A stretch of DNA of 64,000 nt from Burkholderia sp. S171 (GTDB lineage Bacteria > Pseudomonadota > Gammaproteobacteria > Burkholderiales > Burkholderiaceae). Positions 8,745 through 17,881 of the stretch are shown one piece after another. The stretch spans positions 119,085 to 183,084 of the forward strand of contig NZ_LMUF01000064.1 of assembly GCF_009766085.1 (NCBI RefSeq). The letters are read 5' to 3'. Each line of letters begins with the position of its first letter. Position 1 is the stretch's first letter. Under the pieces are notes generated by a model. That model was not told the DNA's origin. It did no database searches and saw only the letters and a list, made by a program, of their open reading frames with translations. Position numbers and translations under genes: made by a program.

Positions 8745-11051
8745 TCATTCGTAGTTCGAGAATCGCGAGTCAGGCTCAGGCGGCGAAGGCAATGGCGTAT
8801 AGCCTGGAATGCTCGCCTTAAACTGCTCGGACAGCCCGTTGTCGATCTTCGTCAGGCCCTTGAGCTGAAGCTGCAACAGAACGCGAGTCGCGCTGCTGGC
8901 AGTGGTCGTGGTAGTGGCTACGTTCGTATATTTTTGCACCGCCAAGCTGAGCGACCAGCAATCCGCGTCGTACTGAACGCCGAGCAATCCCGCTACCAGG
9001 CGATGAGCGACCATGTCGAAATTGGCTTGGCCGACAGCGTAAAGCCTGCGGCTCAACGGCCATTGACCGGATGCCACAATCTGATTTTCCGCCTCGTTGT
9101 CCAGGTCCTCATCGGCGCGCGTATACCGGTAAGCAATGCTGACTACCTCTCGATCTCCCGGTTTCCAGGTGAAGCCCGAAGTACCCTGGTCTAACTGATT
9201 GTGCTGCTCGTCGTACTGGATCGCCTGCTCGGTCGTAAAGCCCGGCCCAATCTTGAGCGACGCCCCGACAATGACGTCGCTGCCGCGAATGTCGGTCACG
9301 GAGGCGCCCGAATCCAGCGTCACTTGCGGATTAGTGAAATAGTATTCCTGCGCAACCACGAAGCGAGCCCGTTGATCTCCCGTCGCCTGATTGATGAACC
9401 GGGTAGTCAGAGCAGCGGTGACACGGTTCAGGTCGGCAACCCGGTCGCCGCCAACGAAGGTGTTGTCGGTGAAGATCTGGGCCAGTCCGAAGTCCTCTTC
9501 TCCTGTGTCGAAGACCGGTGCAAACGTCTGGTTCCGGTAGGGCGTATAGACGTAGTAGAGCCGCGGTTCCAGCGTCTGGATATAGTCCGTTCCGAACAGG
9601 CGAATGCTGCGTTCGAATACGAGCCCTGAGTCCAGGCTAAGTGTGGGCACATTGAAAGAAAAACTCTTCGGTTGCCCCGTTGGCGCCGTGCTGCCGATTG
9701 AGGACAGGTCGTAGGCAACGTAGTGCCACTGCACCTTTGGCGTGATGAACCATCCCGGACCGGACAGCGGATAGCTGACGTACGGATTGAACGTGAAACG
9801 GCTGCCCTCGGTGGAGTCCGCCGTGGAAATAGTGAAGCGCGTGGCGTCAGCCTCGGCGCCGAAATCAAATCCGCCCATGTTGTACTGATTGTATTTAACG
9901 TCCAGTTCCGGCGCCCGATTGTAAGGCGGCGCGGTGCTGAAGGATTGCCAGCGCTGCTCCCGCGCCAGCACCGACCATGGACCGTTGTTGTAGGTCACGC
10001 CCGCCTCTTGCTGGAAGATGTCCTGCCCATTGACCAGCGATGCGGTATTCGAATTCAGGTCGGTCGTGACGTTGACGTCCGACACCTGCGAATAGTTAAC
10101 ATACGCAGCCAGCCCGCCGCCCAAGTTCTGGTTGTGCTGGATGTTGATCGAATAACGGTTGGTCTTGGTCAGGGCGTCGTCGGGCAAGTAGGAAATAGTC
10201 ACCGAACCCGAATACGTAGGCGACAGATAGCGGAAATTCGTTGTCAGCATTGCGCCGCGTTTGGACATGTAGCGCGGTGTCACGGTCAGGTCGTAGTTCG
10301 GCGCGATGTTGAAATAATACGGAACGGTGAGATCGAATCCATTCGTCGAACTCAGCGAAAAGGTCGGCGGGAGAAAGCCGCTCTGGCGAGCGCTGGATAA
10401 CGGAAACGACAACCACGGACTCGCAAAAATGGGTACGCCCTGGAAGAACAGCACGCCATTGTGAGCAATGCCTTCGTTCGACCCTTGGTCCATGTCGAAA
10501 CTTGCCGCCTTGAGGTACCAGGCTGGATCCGTTTCGCACTGGCACGCGGTGTATGTGCCGTGATGCACGACTGAACGTTCATTATCGATCAACTCGATGC
10601 TGTCGGCGCTGCCCGATCCACCTGTCAGATTGAAGCGATAGGTCGGCGTGGTCATGGTGCCTTCGTTGGCCTCAACCTGAAGATGCGCTTCGGGGCCAAC
10701 AAAGACGTCGTAGTCGTCGACTATGCGCACATGCCCGTAGGCATCGACCACATTACGGTCGATGTCATAGTGAACGGCGTCGCCTCTGACAATGGTGGCG
10801 TCGCGTCGAAGCTCTCCATGACCTTTGAGCGACAGGTCACGATCCTCGTCGCCGTCCGCCGCATCGCCGATGCCGAATGCGGCCGGAGCGGTGTTGACCG
10901 GCAACGGATGCTCCGTCACCTCAGGTGCGAATCGAAGACCCCAGGGAGGCTCGATCGATTCTACCTGTGCCGCCGCGCCGCTTAGTTGCGCGCGTGCGGG
11001 CGACGGTGTGAGGGACATGACGATCGCCGCTGCAACGGCGATATGACGCAT
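8745..11051 (-). CDS. lptD: LptD-like LPS-assembly outer membrane protein
   Basis: 768 aa from the ATG at 11051, which gives a clean signal peptide MRHIAVAAAIVMS...ARA. A GTG at 11090 would add 13 residues and start 3 bases after the bamA-like stop. Residues ~65-170 form the periplasmic OstA/LptA-like jellyroll, with GDAVHYDIDRNVVDAYGHV. The LptD barrel follows, including GVPIFASPWLSFPLS, RQSGFLPPTF and IAPNYDLTVTPRYMS. LptD inserts lipopolysaccharide in the outer leaflet together with LptE. Only three cysteines are present (CQC after the jellyroll and DCW near the C-terminus), against the two disulfide-forming pairs known in E. coli. The usual neighbours surA and pdxA are absent and the gene follows a bamA-like gene, so this is probably a second copy. 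Confidence 0.88.
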   Translation of the reverse strand: MRHIAVAAAIVMSLTPSPARAQLSGAAAQVESIEPPWGLRFAPEVTEHPLPVNTAPAAFGIGDAADGDEDRDLSLKGHGELRRDATIVRGDAVHYDIDRNVVDAYGHVRIVDDYDVFVGPEAHLQVEANEGTMTTPTYRFNLTGGSGSADSIELIDNERSVVHHGTYTACQCETDPAWYLKAASFDMDQGSNEGIAHNGVLFFQGVPIFASPWLSFPLSSARQSGFLPPTFSLSSTNGFDLTVPYYFNIAPNYDLTVTPRYMSKRGAMLTTNFRYLSPTYSGSVTISYLPDDALTKTNRYSINIQHNQNLGGGLAAYVNYSQVSDVNVTTDLNSNTASLVNGQDIFQQEAGVTYNNGPWSVLAREQRWQSFSTAPPYNRAPELDVKYNQYNMGGFDFGAEADATRFTISTADSTEGSRFTFNPYVSYPLSGPGWFITPKVQWHYVAYDLSSIGSTAPTGQPKSFSFNVPTLSLDSGLVFERSIRLFGTDYIQTLEPRLYYVYTPYRNQTFAPVFDTGEEDFGLAQIFTDNTFVGGDRVADLNRVTAALTTRFINQATGDQRARFVVAQEYYFTNPQVTLDSGASVTDIRGSDVIVGASLKIGPGFTTEQAIQYDEQHNQLDQGTSGFTWKPGDREVVSIAYRYTRADEDLDNEAENQIVASGQWPLSRRLYAVGQANFDMVAHRLVAGLLGVQYDADCWSLSLAVQKYTNVATTTTTASSATRVLLQLQLKGLTKIDNGLSEQFKASIPGYTPLPSPPEPDSRFSNYE

Positions 11052-11093
11052 GCGCGGCGTGAACCGGACGAATGTTTCTGCGGACTGCACGGA

Positions 11094-13445
11094 TTAGAAC
11101 GACGTGCCGATCTGGAACTGGAACTTCTGGTATTGGTCTCCTGCGTGCCGCACGATCGGCAAACCGAAGTCCAGCTTGAGGGGGCCGATTGGGGAAATCC
11201 ACTCAAGTCCCGCACCATAGCTGTAACGCAGGCCGTTGGCGCCCACGCTGCTGCCTTCGTCGCCCCAGACATTGCCACCATCGACGAACGTAAACACACG
11301 CAGAGTCCGGTCGTACCCGGTACCCGGCAGCGGGAAGGTCATTTCTATATTGCCGACAATCATCTTCGATCCGCCGATCGGGTCGCCGGTCGTGGCGTCG
11401 CGCGGTCCGAGTGAGCCGGACTCGTAGCCCCGCACCGAGCCAATACCGCCGCCGTAGTAGTTCTTGAAGATCGGATAAGCGTCGCCGCTTATTCCGTGGC
11501 CATAGCCTGCCTGGAAATTCATGCCGAAAATGAAACCTCGGGCGGGCGTGTAATAGTATTGAGCCTGAACATCTGATTTGTAGTACTGGGTATTTCCCGC
11601 TGGTGTGCCCAACTCGCCGTTGGCCTGGAGGAAATAGCCTTTGCTGGGTATCAGCGCACTGTCGCGTGCGTCGTGCGACCAGCCGACTGTTACCGGAACG
11701 TTGTTCACCACGCGACCGAACTCAGCAACATAGTCCAGGTAGCTTTGTGGCGTTGACGAGTCCGTGTTGAACCGGTCCTGCTCGAAGCCGGCACCAAAAT
11801 AAACCACGTCGGATTCGGAGAACGGTATGCCGAACTTCATATCCGCGCCAATCGATGTAATTCGAAAACTCGTGTCGCTGAAGTTGTAGAGCGGGTATGT
11901 GGTTCTGTAATACATGTCGGTAATGCGCTTGATGCCATCGATCGTAAAGTAGGGATCGGTTTGCGTCACCGACAAGGTCCGGTACGTCTGCGCTGTATTG
12001 ACGTTGACGGCCAGTGTGGTCCCCGAGCCGAACACGTTGTCCTGCGACACGCCGGCGGACAGCACGACCTTGTCGCTTGAGTCATAGCCTGCGCCCAGCG
12101 TGATCGCGCCCGTTGGTTTCTCTTCCACCTTCACATCTATGTCGACCTCATCGGCGGTGCCCGGCACCGGCACCGTGGTTACATCGGTGTTGGTAAAGTA
12201 GCCCAGCCGATCAATCCGTTCCTTCGAAAGCTTCAGGCGGCTGCTGTCGAACCATGAGCTTTCAATCTGGCGCATTTCACGACGTATCACCTCGTCGCGC
12301 GTCCGCGTGTTGCCTTCAATGTTCACCCGGCGTACATACACGCGTCGTCCCGGGTCAACCTGCAACGTCAACGCGACCGTATGATGAACCTGGTCAATTT
12401 CCGGCTGGGCATTGACCTGCGCGAACGCGTAGCCATACTCCCCCAGCTTGTCTACCAGTCCCTGGGTCGTGGCTTGCAGTTTTTCGGCCGAGAAACGCTC
12501 GCCCGCGCGAATCGATACAAGCTTTTGCAGTTCGGCGTTGCGATCGAGCAGGTTGCCGCCAAGCCGGATGCTCGAAATGGTGTACGGCTCGCCCTCGTGA
12601 ATAGTGACGGTCAGGTACATATCCTTCTTGTCGGGCGAGATCGACACTTGCGTTGAGTCGATGTTGAACTCCAGATATCCGCGGTTCAGGTAATACGAGC
12701 GCACCTTTTCCAGATCCCCCGTGAGCTTGTCCTTCGCGTAGAGGTCGTTCTTTGTGTACCAGGAGAACCAGTTAGGGGTCGATAACTGCATTTCGTCGAG
12801 TAGCGTCGAGGAGCTCGCAATGTGATTACCCATGAAGTTGATCTGACGAATTTTCGCGCTCGGACCTTCCGCTACCGAGAACAGAATGGACACCCGGTTG
12901 CGGTCGATCGGCGTGACCGTCGTGGTCACCTCCGCAGCGTAATAACCTCGCGTCAGGTACTGGCGCTTCAGTTCCTGTTCGGCTTTGCTGACAAGCGCCT
13001 TGTCGTACGTGCTGCCTTGCGACAGGCCGACTGAATGCAGCGCTTTGGTGAGGTTGTCCTTGTCGAACTCGTGGATACCGGCAAAGTCGATTGACGAGAC
13101 GGCAGCGCGCTCCTGTACTTTCACGACGACCACGTCACCTCGCGTCTCGACCTGAACATCGTCGAAGAAGCCGGTTGCGTAGAGAGCGCGAAGGGTCTCC
13201 GACGCTTTGTCGTCCGAGAAGACGTCGCCTCGCTTGAGCGGGACGTAAGCGAAGACCGAGCTAGACTCAATGCGCTTCAGGCCCTCTATCTGAATGTCCT
13301 TGATGACAAAACTGCTGGTCGCCGCATAGACGCTCGGCGCAAGGAACACGTTCAATGCGAGGGCAACGGCTGAGTGAGCGGCGCGTAAGTTGCCTAGGTT
13401 GCGTAGCGTTTGGAACGTTCGGAAGGTTCGGAAATTGAATTTCAT
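11094..13445 (-). CDS. bamA: BamA-like outer membrane protein assembly factor
   Basis: 783 aa. A signal peptide ends near SVYA at about 41; its N-region is unusually repetitive (FRTFRTFQTLRNLGNLR). Five POTRA domains follow, starting FVIKDIQIEGLKRI and including VRRVNIEGNTRTRDEVIRREM as POTRA5. The 16-strand Omp85 barrel has the loop-6 motif VRGYESGSLGPRD and ends QFQIGTSF with the C-terminal aromatic residue expected of an outer membrane protein. Length fits BamA. The canonical neighbours (rseP, skp, lpxD, fabZ) are missing. Instead it lies between an unknown small gene and an lptD-like gene. This suggests a paralogue that may assemble the adjacent LptD-like barrel or a special set of outer membrane proteins. 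Confidence 0.9.
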   Translation of the reverse strand: MKFNFRTFRTFQTLRNLGNLRAAHSAVALALNVFLAPSVYAATSSFVIKDIQIEGLKRIESSSVFAYVPLKRGDVFSDDKASETLRALYATGFFDDVQVETRGDVVVVKVQERAAVSSIDFAGIHEFDKDNLTKALHSVGLSQGSTYDKALVSKAEQELKRQYLTRGYYAAEVTTTVTPIDRNRVSILFSVAEGPSAKIRQINFMGNHIASSSTLLDEMQLSTPNWFSWYTKNDLYAKDKLTGDLEKVRSYYLNRGYLEFNIDSTQVSISPDKKDMYLTVTIHEGEPYTISSIRLGGNLLDRNAELQKLVSIRAGERFSAEKLQATTQGLVDKLGEYGYAFAQVNAQPEIDQVHHTVALTLQVDPGRRVYVRRVNIEGNTRTRDEVIRREMRQIESSWFDSSRLKLSKERIDRLGYFTNTDVTTVPVPGTADEVDIDVKVEEKPTGAITLGAGYDSSDKVVLSAGVSQDNVFGSGTTLAVNVNTAQTYRTLSVTQTDPYFTIDGIKRITDMYYRTTYPLYNFSDTSFRITSIGADMKFGIPFSESDVVYFGAGFEQDRFNTDSSTPQSYLDYVAEFGRVVNNVPVTVGWSHDARDSALIPSKGYFLQANGELGTPAGNTQYYKSDVQAQYYYTPARGFIFGMNFQAGYGHGISGDAYPIFKNYYGGGIGSVRGYESGSLGPRDATTGDPIGGSKMIVGNIEMTFPLPGTGYDRTLRVFTFVDGGNVWGDEGSSVGANGLRYSYGAGLEWISPIGPLKLDFGLPIVRHAGDQYQKFQFQIGTSF

Positions 13446-13577
13446 TTAATGTACTTGACGAGCATATCGGCCCGGATGTGTTGCGTTGTTATCCGCGTCG
13501 TATCGGACGTGATCGGTGCCGTGCCTGGCCTGGACTTGCGTCTATCGGCTGCTAAGGAACTGCGTTGTACTGGCCAG

Positions 13578-14036
13578 TTACTGCAAGGGGCCGCTCGCGT
13601 GGGTTGGAATCTGAACCAGCCGTGCCGCTGCTATCAGCGCATCGACCATGGGAGGGATCTGCTCCCGGGGAAGACAAAAGGAAATGTCGGCCCCGCCTTG
13701 CAGCCGAAACGTAAGGACCAGGCTTTTGCCGTTATCGATCGCGCCGAGCTCCCATCCTTCGCAGCCCATCGCAAAGTTGATGTGCGGTGTTCGCTGAAGC
13801 ATTCGCTCCGACTGCATGATCGCGGCGGGAAGGACGGCGAGCAGTTCGCGAAACACCGAGTAATGGAACGTCAGGGTCGACCGGTCGCAATGCACCACCA
13901 TATGTTGGCCGTCGGGTTCCAGCTCGATGCGCTCGATGGAAGCAACCCGCACGGGTTCGGGCGGGTCGTTCCTTTCGACCCCTTCAGCCGGAACCGGGCT
14001 GCGCTGGGGGGCGATATTTTCTTTCACTAATGGCAT
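13578..14036 (-). CDS. Uncharacterised cytoplasmic protein upstream of bamA-like gene
   Basis: 152 aa, no signal peptide or membrane segment. AAGGA lies about 10 bases before the ATG, supporting expression. The N-terminal 30 residues are proline-rich and probably disordered. The rest is a compact alpha/beta region with HMVVHCDRSTLTFHY, CEGWELGAIDNGKSLVLTF and a C-terminal CLPREQIPPMVDALIAA. I do not recognise a family. It lies 132 bases upstream of the bamA-like start on the same strand, so the three genes probably form one transcript. A regulatory or chaperone-like role for the outer membrane pair is possible but is inference. Confidence 0.7.
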   Translation of the reverse strand: MPLVKENIAPQRSPVPAEGVERNDPPEPVRVASIERIELEPDGQHMVVHCDRSTLTFHYSVFRELLAVLPAAIMQSERMLQRTPHINFAMGCEGWELGAIDNGKSLVLTFRLQGGADISFCLPREQIPPMVDALIAAARLVQIPTHASGPLQ

Positions 14037-15259
14037 ATTATGTAATCCTTATTTATTGTGTAAGGTATTGAAGGGGCAGGCAGCGGCCTTGTAGAAGACT
14101 GGCTACCTTGCGGTTCGGTTGCGGACGGATTCAAAAATGACCGGAATCTCCGTTGTTTCCTTCAGGCGGACGTTGGAGTTTCCTGGACGTCAGCAAGCGC
14201 TGCTTCGCCGCAAAGAGTCGGCGCTGGTGGCGCTATCGCGGAAGAAAGCCGCGCGTTGCCGGCCCGCTGACATGGCAACGAGTTTTTCCGAAAACAACGG
14301 CGTTGAACTGGCTCGCAGAACCGCTGCAAGAACTTGTGCGGAAAGAATGTGTTTCATCATGGTTTGCTGCCCTCGCGTGCAAGTCGCTAGACGAGTCACT
14401 AAAGTAGCTCGCTATATGACGCGGTGCGTTACGGCTTCGTTACCGCTTTTCTCACTTGAAATAGGGGGTGTATCGGCTGGTCAGCGAAGCAGCTTGGAAG
14501 TGCGGGGCAGGGGGATGGCTCGCTCAGGCTTGTGGTTAAAGCCTCTGGCCGGGTTTGCCGGATGCTGCATGTCTCTCTTTTTCACGAGAGAAAGGCGCTC
14601 AAGGCGGCACGCGTGACGGGTACAGAGTGCGTTCTTAGAGACACAGTGAAATGCTAGGTGAGGAATGAGCGCGGCTTGGCTTAACTTAACTAGCGAAGCT
14701 AGGGACGAGCGGCTTCATGACGATCCCATACGTATGTTTCATATTGGTTTAACTGTAGAACGATTATGCTGTTGCACGCTACGAACGTTAGCGCGCATCC
14801 ACGCAGCGATGACGTTTCTTCCCTTGCATCAAGCGCGCCTTAGCCGCGTTTTATGCGTTACCCAATTGTTCCAGAATGTTCCCCTTCATGACCGCAGGGT
14901 ACGCGTCGGATGATTGACTGCGTCCCGCGTCTTGCCGGTCGTTGCACGGAAACACCCGCGCAGGCCTTTCCAGAGAGCGCTTTGCCGGTCCACGGCATTT
15001 GCTTGAGCGCCCTGTTAAGCGCAAACCATTGCGTTACGGTTTTGGCCAACTGCAACGCTTGGTAACGATGCTTGTTGTCGGTTGCCAACAGCCCTCGCAA
15101 GACGCTGCTGTTTAATGGTGCCGGTCTGATCGACGCACGGCGACGTCGATCAGTACGCGCAGCAATGCACGTTTATCTGACGAGTTTCGCGGTGTTTACA
15201 ACCCTTGACAGTGGGCCAGGCAGACCGCGTTGCTCAATCGTATTTTCGGAGAAATTGAA
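14037..15259. other. 1.2-kb gene-poor intergenic region
   Basis: No convincing coding region on either strand. The open frames here (for example 14119-14616 and 14858-15100) lack recognisable domains, have basic, arginine-rich composition typical of off-frame translation, and lack good ribosome sites. The region must hold the promoters for the bamA/lptD-like operon on the left and the porin on the right. A TTGACA lies at 15205-15210 but no matching -10 box is clear. It could hide a small RNA or a decayed gene. Confidence 0.45.
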
Positions 15260-16396
15260 ATGAAGAAATCCCTTCTTGCTCTCGGTGTCTTTGGCACCTT
15301 CGCCGGAGCGGCACACGCTCAGAACAGCGTGACCCTCTATGGTCTGATCGACGCAGGCATCACTTACACAAACAACCAGGGCGGCAGCAAGAACGTCCAG
15401 GCAACCAGCGGTCAGGTCAACGGCAGCCGTTGGGGCCTGCGTGGCTCCGAAGACCTGGGCGGCGGTCTCAAGGCCATCTTCACGTTGGAAAACGGCTTTA
15501 ATATCGATACCGGCAAGTTAGGCCAGAACGGCCTGGAGTTTGGTCGTCAGGCGTTCGTCGGTTTGTCGAGTGATCAGGCAGGCGCTATTACCCTCGGCCG
15601 GCAGTACGACTCAATGGTCGATTACGTCGGCCCGCTCGCGCTCACGGGCACGCAGTTCGGCGGCACGCAAGCGGCCCACCCGTTCGACAACGACAACCTC
15701 GACAATTCGTTCCGCATCGACAACTCGGTCAAGTACCAGAGCGTCAACTACGGCGGCTTCAAGTTCGGTGGCCTGTATGGTTTTTCGAACGACGCGGGTG
15801 GATTCTCGGACAACCGCGCATACAGCATTGGTGCGTCATATAACTATGGTCCTTTGACCGCCGCAGCTAGCTACATGCAGCTCAACAGCGCGGGCTCCAC
15901 GTTGAACTCCTCCGGCGCAGTGAACACTGATGCTACGTTCGCAGCGGGCCGTCAACGCACCTACGGCGGGGGCGTCAACTACACGTTCGGCGCAGCGAAT
16001 GTCGGCTTCGTGTTCTCGCAGACTCAGTTGAGCGACTTGACGGGTATTGGCGCATCGGCCTCCGGCACGACAAACGGCATTGCCTTGGCAGGTGGCGGCG
16101 CGCGCTTCACCAATTATGAGGTGAACGGCCGCTACAACTTCACACCTGCGTGGACGCTGTCGGGAGCCTACACGTTCACCAATGCGAGCCTGGATGGGGT
16201 AAGCCCGAAATACAACCAGGTAACCCTGCAGACGGCGTACGCGCTGTCCAAGCGTACTGACGTTTATCTGCAGGGCGTGTATCAGCACGTGAACGGTACG
16301 GGTGATTCGGGCCTGACCGCCAACATCAACGGCTTGAGCGCCTCGTCGACCAATAGCCAGGTTGCTGCAACCATTGGCTTGCGTGCTCGCTTCTAA
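15260..16396 (+). CDS. Gram-negative trimeric porin
   Basis: 378 aa. The ATG at 15260 is preceded by GGAGA at a good distance and starts a textbook leader, MKKSLLALGVFGTFAGAAHA, cleaved before QNSVTLYG. Porin blocks are all present: GLRGSEDLGGGLKAIFTLE, GRQYDSMVDYVGP, the SLSN-like central strands, and ALSKRTDVYLQGVYQHV before the terminal GLRARF. It forms a 16-strand trimeric channel for small hydrophilic solutes. It is closely similar in layout to the porin at 7448, including the shared DNDNL(D/N)NSFR segment, so the two are probably paralogues. A T-tailed hairpin follows. Confidence 0.95.
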   Translation: MKKSLLALGVFGTFAGAAHAQNSVTLYGLIDAGITYTNNQGGSKNVQATSGQVNGSRWGLRGSEDLGGGLKAIFTLENGFNIDTGKLGQNGLEFGRQAFVGLSSDQAGAITLGRQYDSMVDYVGPLALTGTQFGGTQAAHPFDNDNLDNSFRIDNSVKYQSVNYGGFKFGGLYGFSNDAGGFSDNRAYSIGASYNYGPLTAAASYMQLNSAGSTLNSSGAVNTDATFAAGRQRTYGGGVNYTFGAANVGFVFSQTQLSDLTGIGASASGTTNGIALAGGGARFTNYEVNGRYNFTPAWTLSGAYTFTNASLDGVSPKYNQVTLQTAYALSKRTDVYLQGVYQHVNGTGDSGLTANINGLSASSTNSQVAATIGLRARF

Positions 16397-16483
16397 GTGA
16401 ACCGCTAAGCGGATGAATGCGGCCTTGGGCATGATTGGCTCAAAGGCTGCACCTTAGCGGTGTGCTTGGCGGGAAGTTTTGAT

Positions 16484-16507
16484 AAGCCGGGGAAGTCCTG
16501 CCGGCTT
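16484..16507 (+). terminator. Rho-independent terminator after the porin
   Basis: Stem AAGCCGG / CCGGCTT with a 10-base loop, followed by TTCCCATTTTC. It lies 88 bases after the porin stop and just before the convergent NIPSNAP gene stop at 16528, so it may serve both strands. Confidence 0.65.
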
Positions 16508-16527
16508 TTCCCATTTTCAGTCAGCGG

Positions 16528-16833
16528 TTAACTGAAGACGGGACGAAAGAAGCTGCGCTCGTAACTGACAATGCACTGCGTTTCTTCCGCATATTTGAAT
16601 GCTGTCTGGCATTCCGGGTCAAGTTGCGATTGTTGACGGTAGCCTTCGTAGGTTGACAGGCTCGGAAACGAAAACAGCGCCAGCGCGACATTGTTCGCGC
16701 CCTCCGACGGCAGGAAGTAGCCATGATGCTGGCCGCCGAATTTCTCGACCAATGGAATCCACATCTTTCCGTAGGCTTCAAATTCTTTAAGTTTGGACGG
16801 GTCGATAATGTAGCGAAGGTAGCAAGTGATCAT
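16528..16833 (-). CDS. NIPSNAP-family small protein
   Basis: 101 aa from the ATG at 16833; the open frame extends upstream but the added residues are basic and not family-like. It starts MITCYLRYIIDPSKLKEFEAYGKMW and continues with a ferredoxin-like fold pattern typical of NIPSNAP proteins, small alpha/beta-barrel dimers often found in catabolic operons. GGQHHGYFLP is the typical central motif. Function is undefined; roles as isomerase-like or protective enzymes have been suggested for relatives. It is the last gene of the IclR/SDR/MFS/cupin group, 139 bases after the regulator, so a link with aromatic ketone breakdown is likely but indirect. Confidence 0.8.
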   Translation of the reverse strand: MITCYLRYIIDPSKLKEFEAYGKMWIPLVEKFGGQHHGYFLPSEGANNVALALFSFPSLSTYEGYRQQSQLDPECQTAFKYAEETQCIVSYERSFFRPVFS

Positions 16834-16972
16834 GGTGTGTCCGTTTAGGGAGAGAGGCTCGCTCGGATAATATCGTGTCGGTTGGTGAATAATTTTTTGA
16901 GCGACTCGCACTAAGCGTCGGCACCGGCTTCTTAGGTAAGCTATATCGTGAGCCCGAACATGAATCTTTTTC

Positions 16973-17800
16973 CTAGCGGGACCCCGGCCCGACCCCTTCG
17001 GCAATCGCGCGACAAGCGTCCTTCAATGGCGCGATATAGGTTTCCAGCGGTGTCGCGCTTTTCCTATATAGGGGAATGCTGATGCTGATGCATGCGAGAG
17101 GCTCGCCATGTGCTCCCAGGATCGCGCTGCCGTAGCAAAAGATCTGCTCCTCGTTTTCTTCGCGATCTTCCGCGTAACCGCGAGCCTGGGTCGCATTGAG
17201 CTCGGTATCGAGTGCTGCGCGTTCAATGATCGTATTCGGCGTAAAGCGCTGGAAGTTCAGGGTCGCAAGTAGCGCGTCGCGATCCGGGCGCTTGAGCGAA
17301 GACAAATAGGCTTTGCCGACGGAACTCGAATACAGCGTGACACGGGTGCCTATTCGCGACGCCATGCGCACCGCATGCGGACTTTCTAGTTTCTCGATGT
17401 AGACCATCTCAGAGCCGCTCCGCACCGCCAGGTGAACGGTTTCCTGGGTACGGTCACGCAAGGTCTGCAGCGCCTCGCTGGCGGCCACGCGCAGGTCGGA
17501 GCGCTCCCAGCTCCGGCTTGCCAGGGATAACAAACGAGGGCCTAGCGAATAGCTGCCACTTCGTGGCGTTTCGACCACCATGCCCTCCGCAATCAAGGCT
17601 CCGACAATGCGGTAAACCGTTGGTCGTGGAAAGTTCGATGCAGCGGTTAGTTGGGCGATGCCGGGTGGCGCTGGTGCGTCGGCGATGCACTGAAGCACCA
17701 CCAGGAACTTGGAGAACGCGGCGGTGCCGGTTGGCTTGGCATCGTCTGGCAGGGGCTGCGAATTGGACTGGCCGATGGCGGGCTTAAGCGGTTTTGGCAT
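16973..17800 (-). CDS. IclR-family transcriptional regulator
   Basis: 275 aa from the ATG at 17800, preceded by GGGGA. A flexible N-terminus is followed by a winged helix at about 30-90 (LTAASNFPRPTVYRIVGALIAEGMV). The IclR effector domain follows, with TVHLAVRSGSEMVYIEKLES, GTRVTLYSSSVGKAYLSS and the C-terminal ACISISIPLYR. IclR proteins sense small aromatic or sugar-acid ligands. The gene lies within the same-strand cluster (cupin, MFS, SDR), so it is a good candidate for local control. Probable binding sites are the direct repeats at 20560-20596 upstream of the cupin. Confidence 0.92.
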   Translation of the reverse strand: MPKPLKPAIGQSNSQPLPDDAKPTGTAAFSKFLVVLQCIADAPAPPGIAQLTAASNFPRPTVYRIVGALIAEGMVVETPRSGSYSLGPRLLSLASRSWERSDLRVAASEALQTLRDRTQETVHLAVRSGSEMVYIEKLESPHAVRMASRIGTRVTLYSSSVGKAYLSSLKRPDRDALLATLNFQRFTPNTIIERAALDTELNATQARGYAEDREENEEQIFCYGSAILGAHGEPLACISISIPLYRKSATPLETYIAPLKDACRAIAEGVGPGSR

Positions 17801-17881
17801 GGCGTCCCCGGGGAACTTGGCCGTGTACCGGCGGCGTTGAAAAGCAGTGATTGAGGAGCCGGTGATTATAGTCAACGCCCG

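Noticed and set aside
14119..14616. 165-aa plus-strand frame in the 1.2-kb gap
   Set aside because: Basic, low-complexity composition, no family pattern and no good ribosome site.
15205..15233. TTGACA as a sigma-70 promoter of the second porin
   Set aside because: No reasonable -10 hexamer at 16-18 bases; left unannotated.
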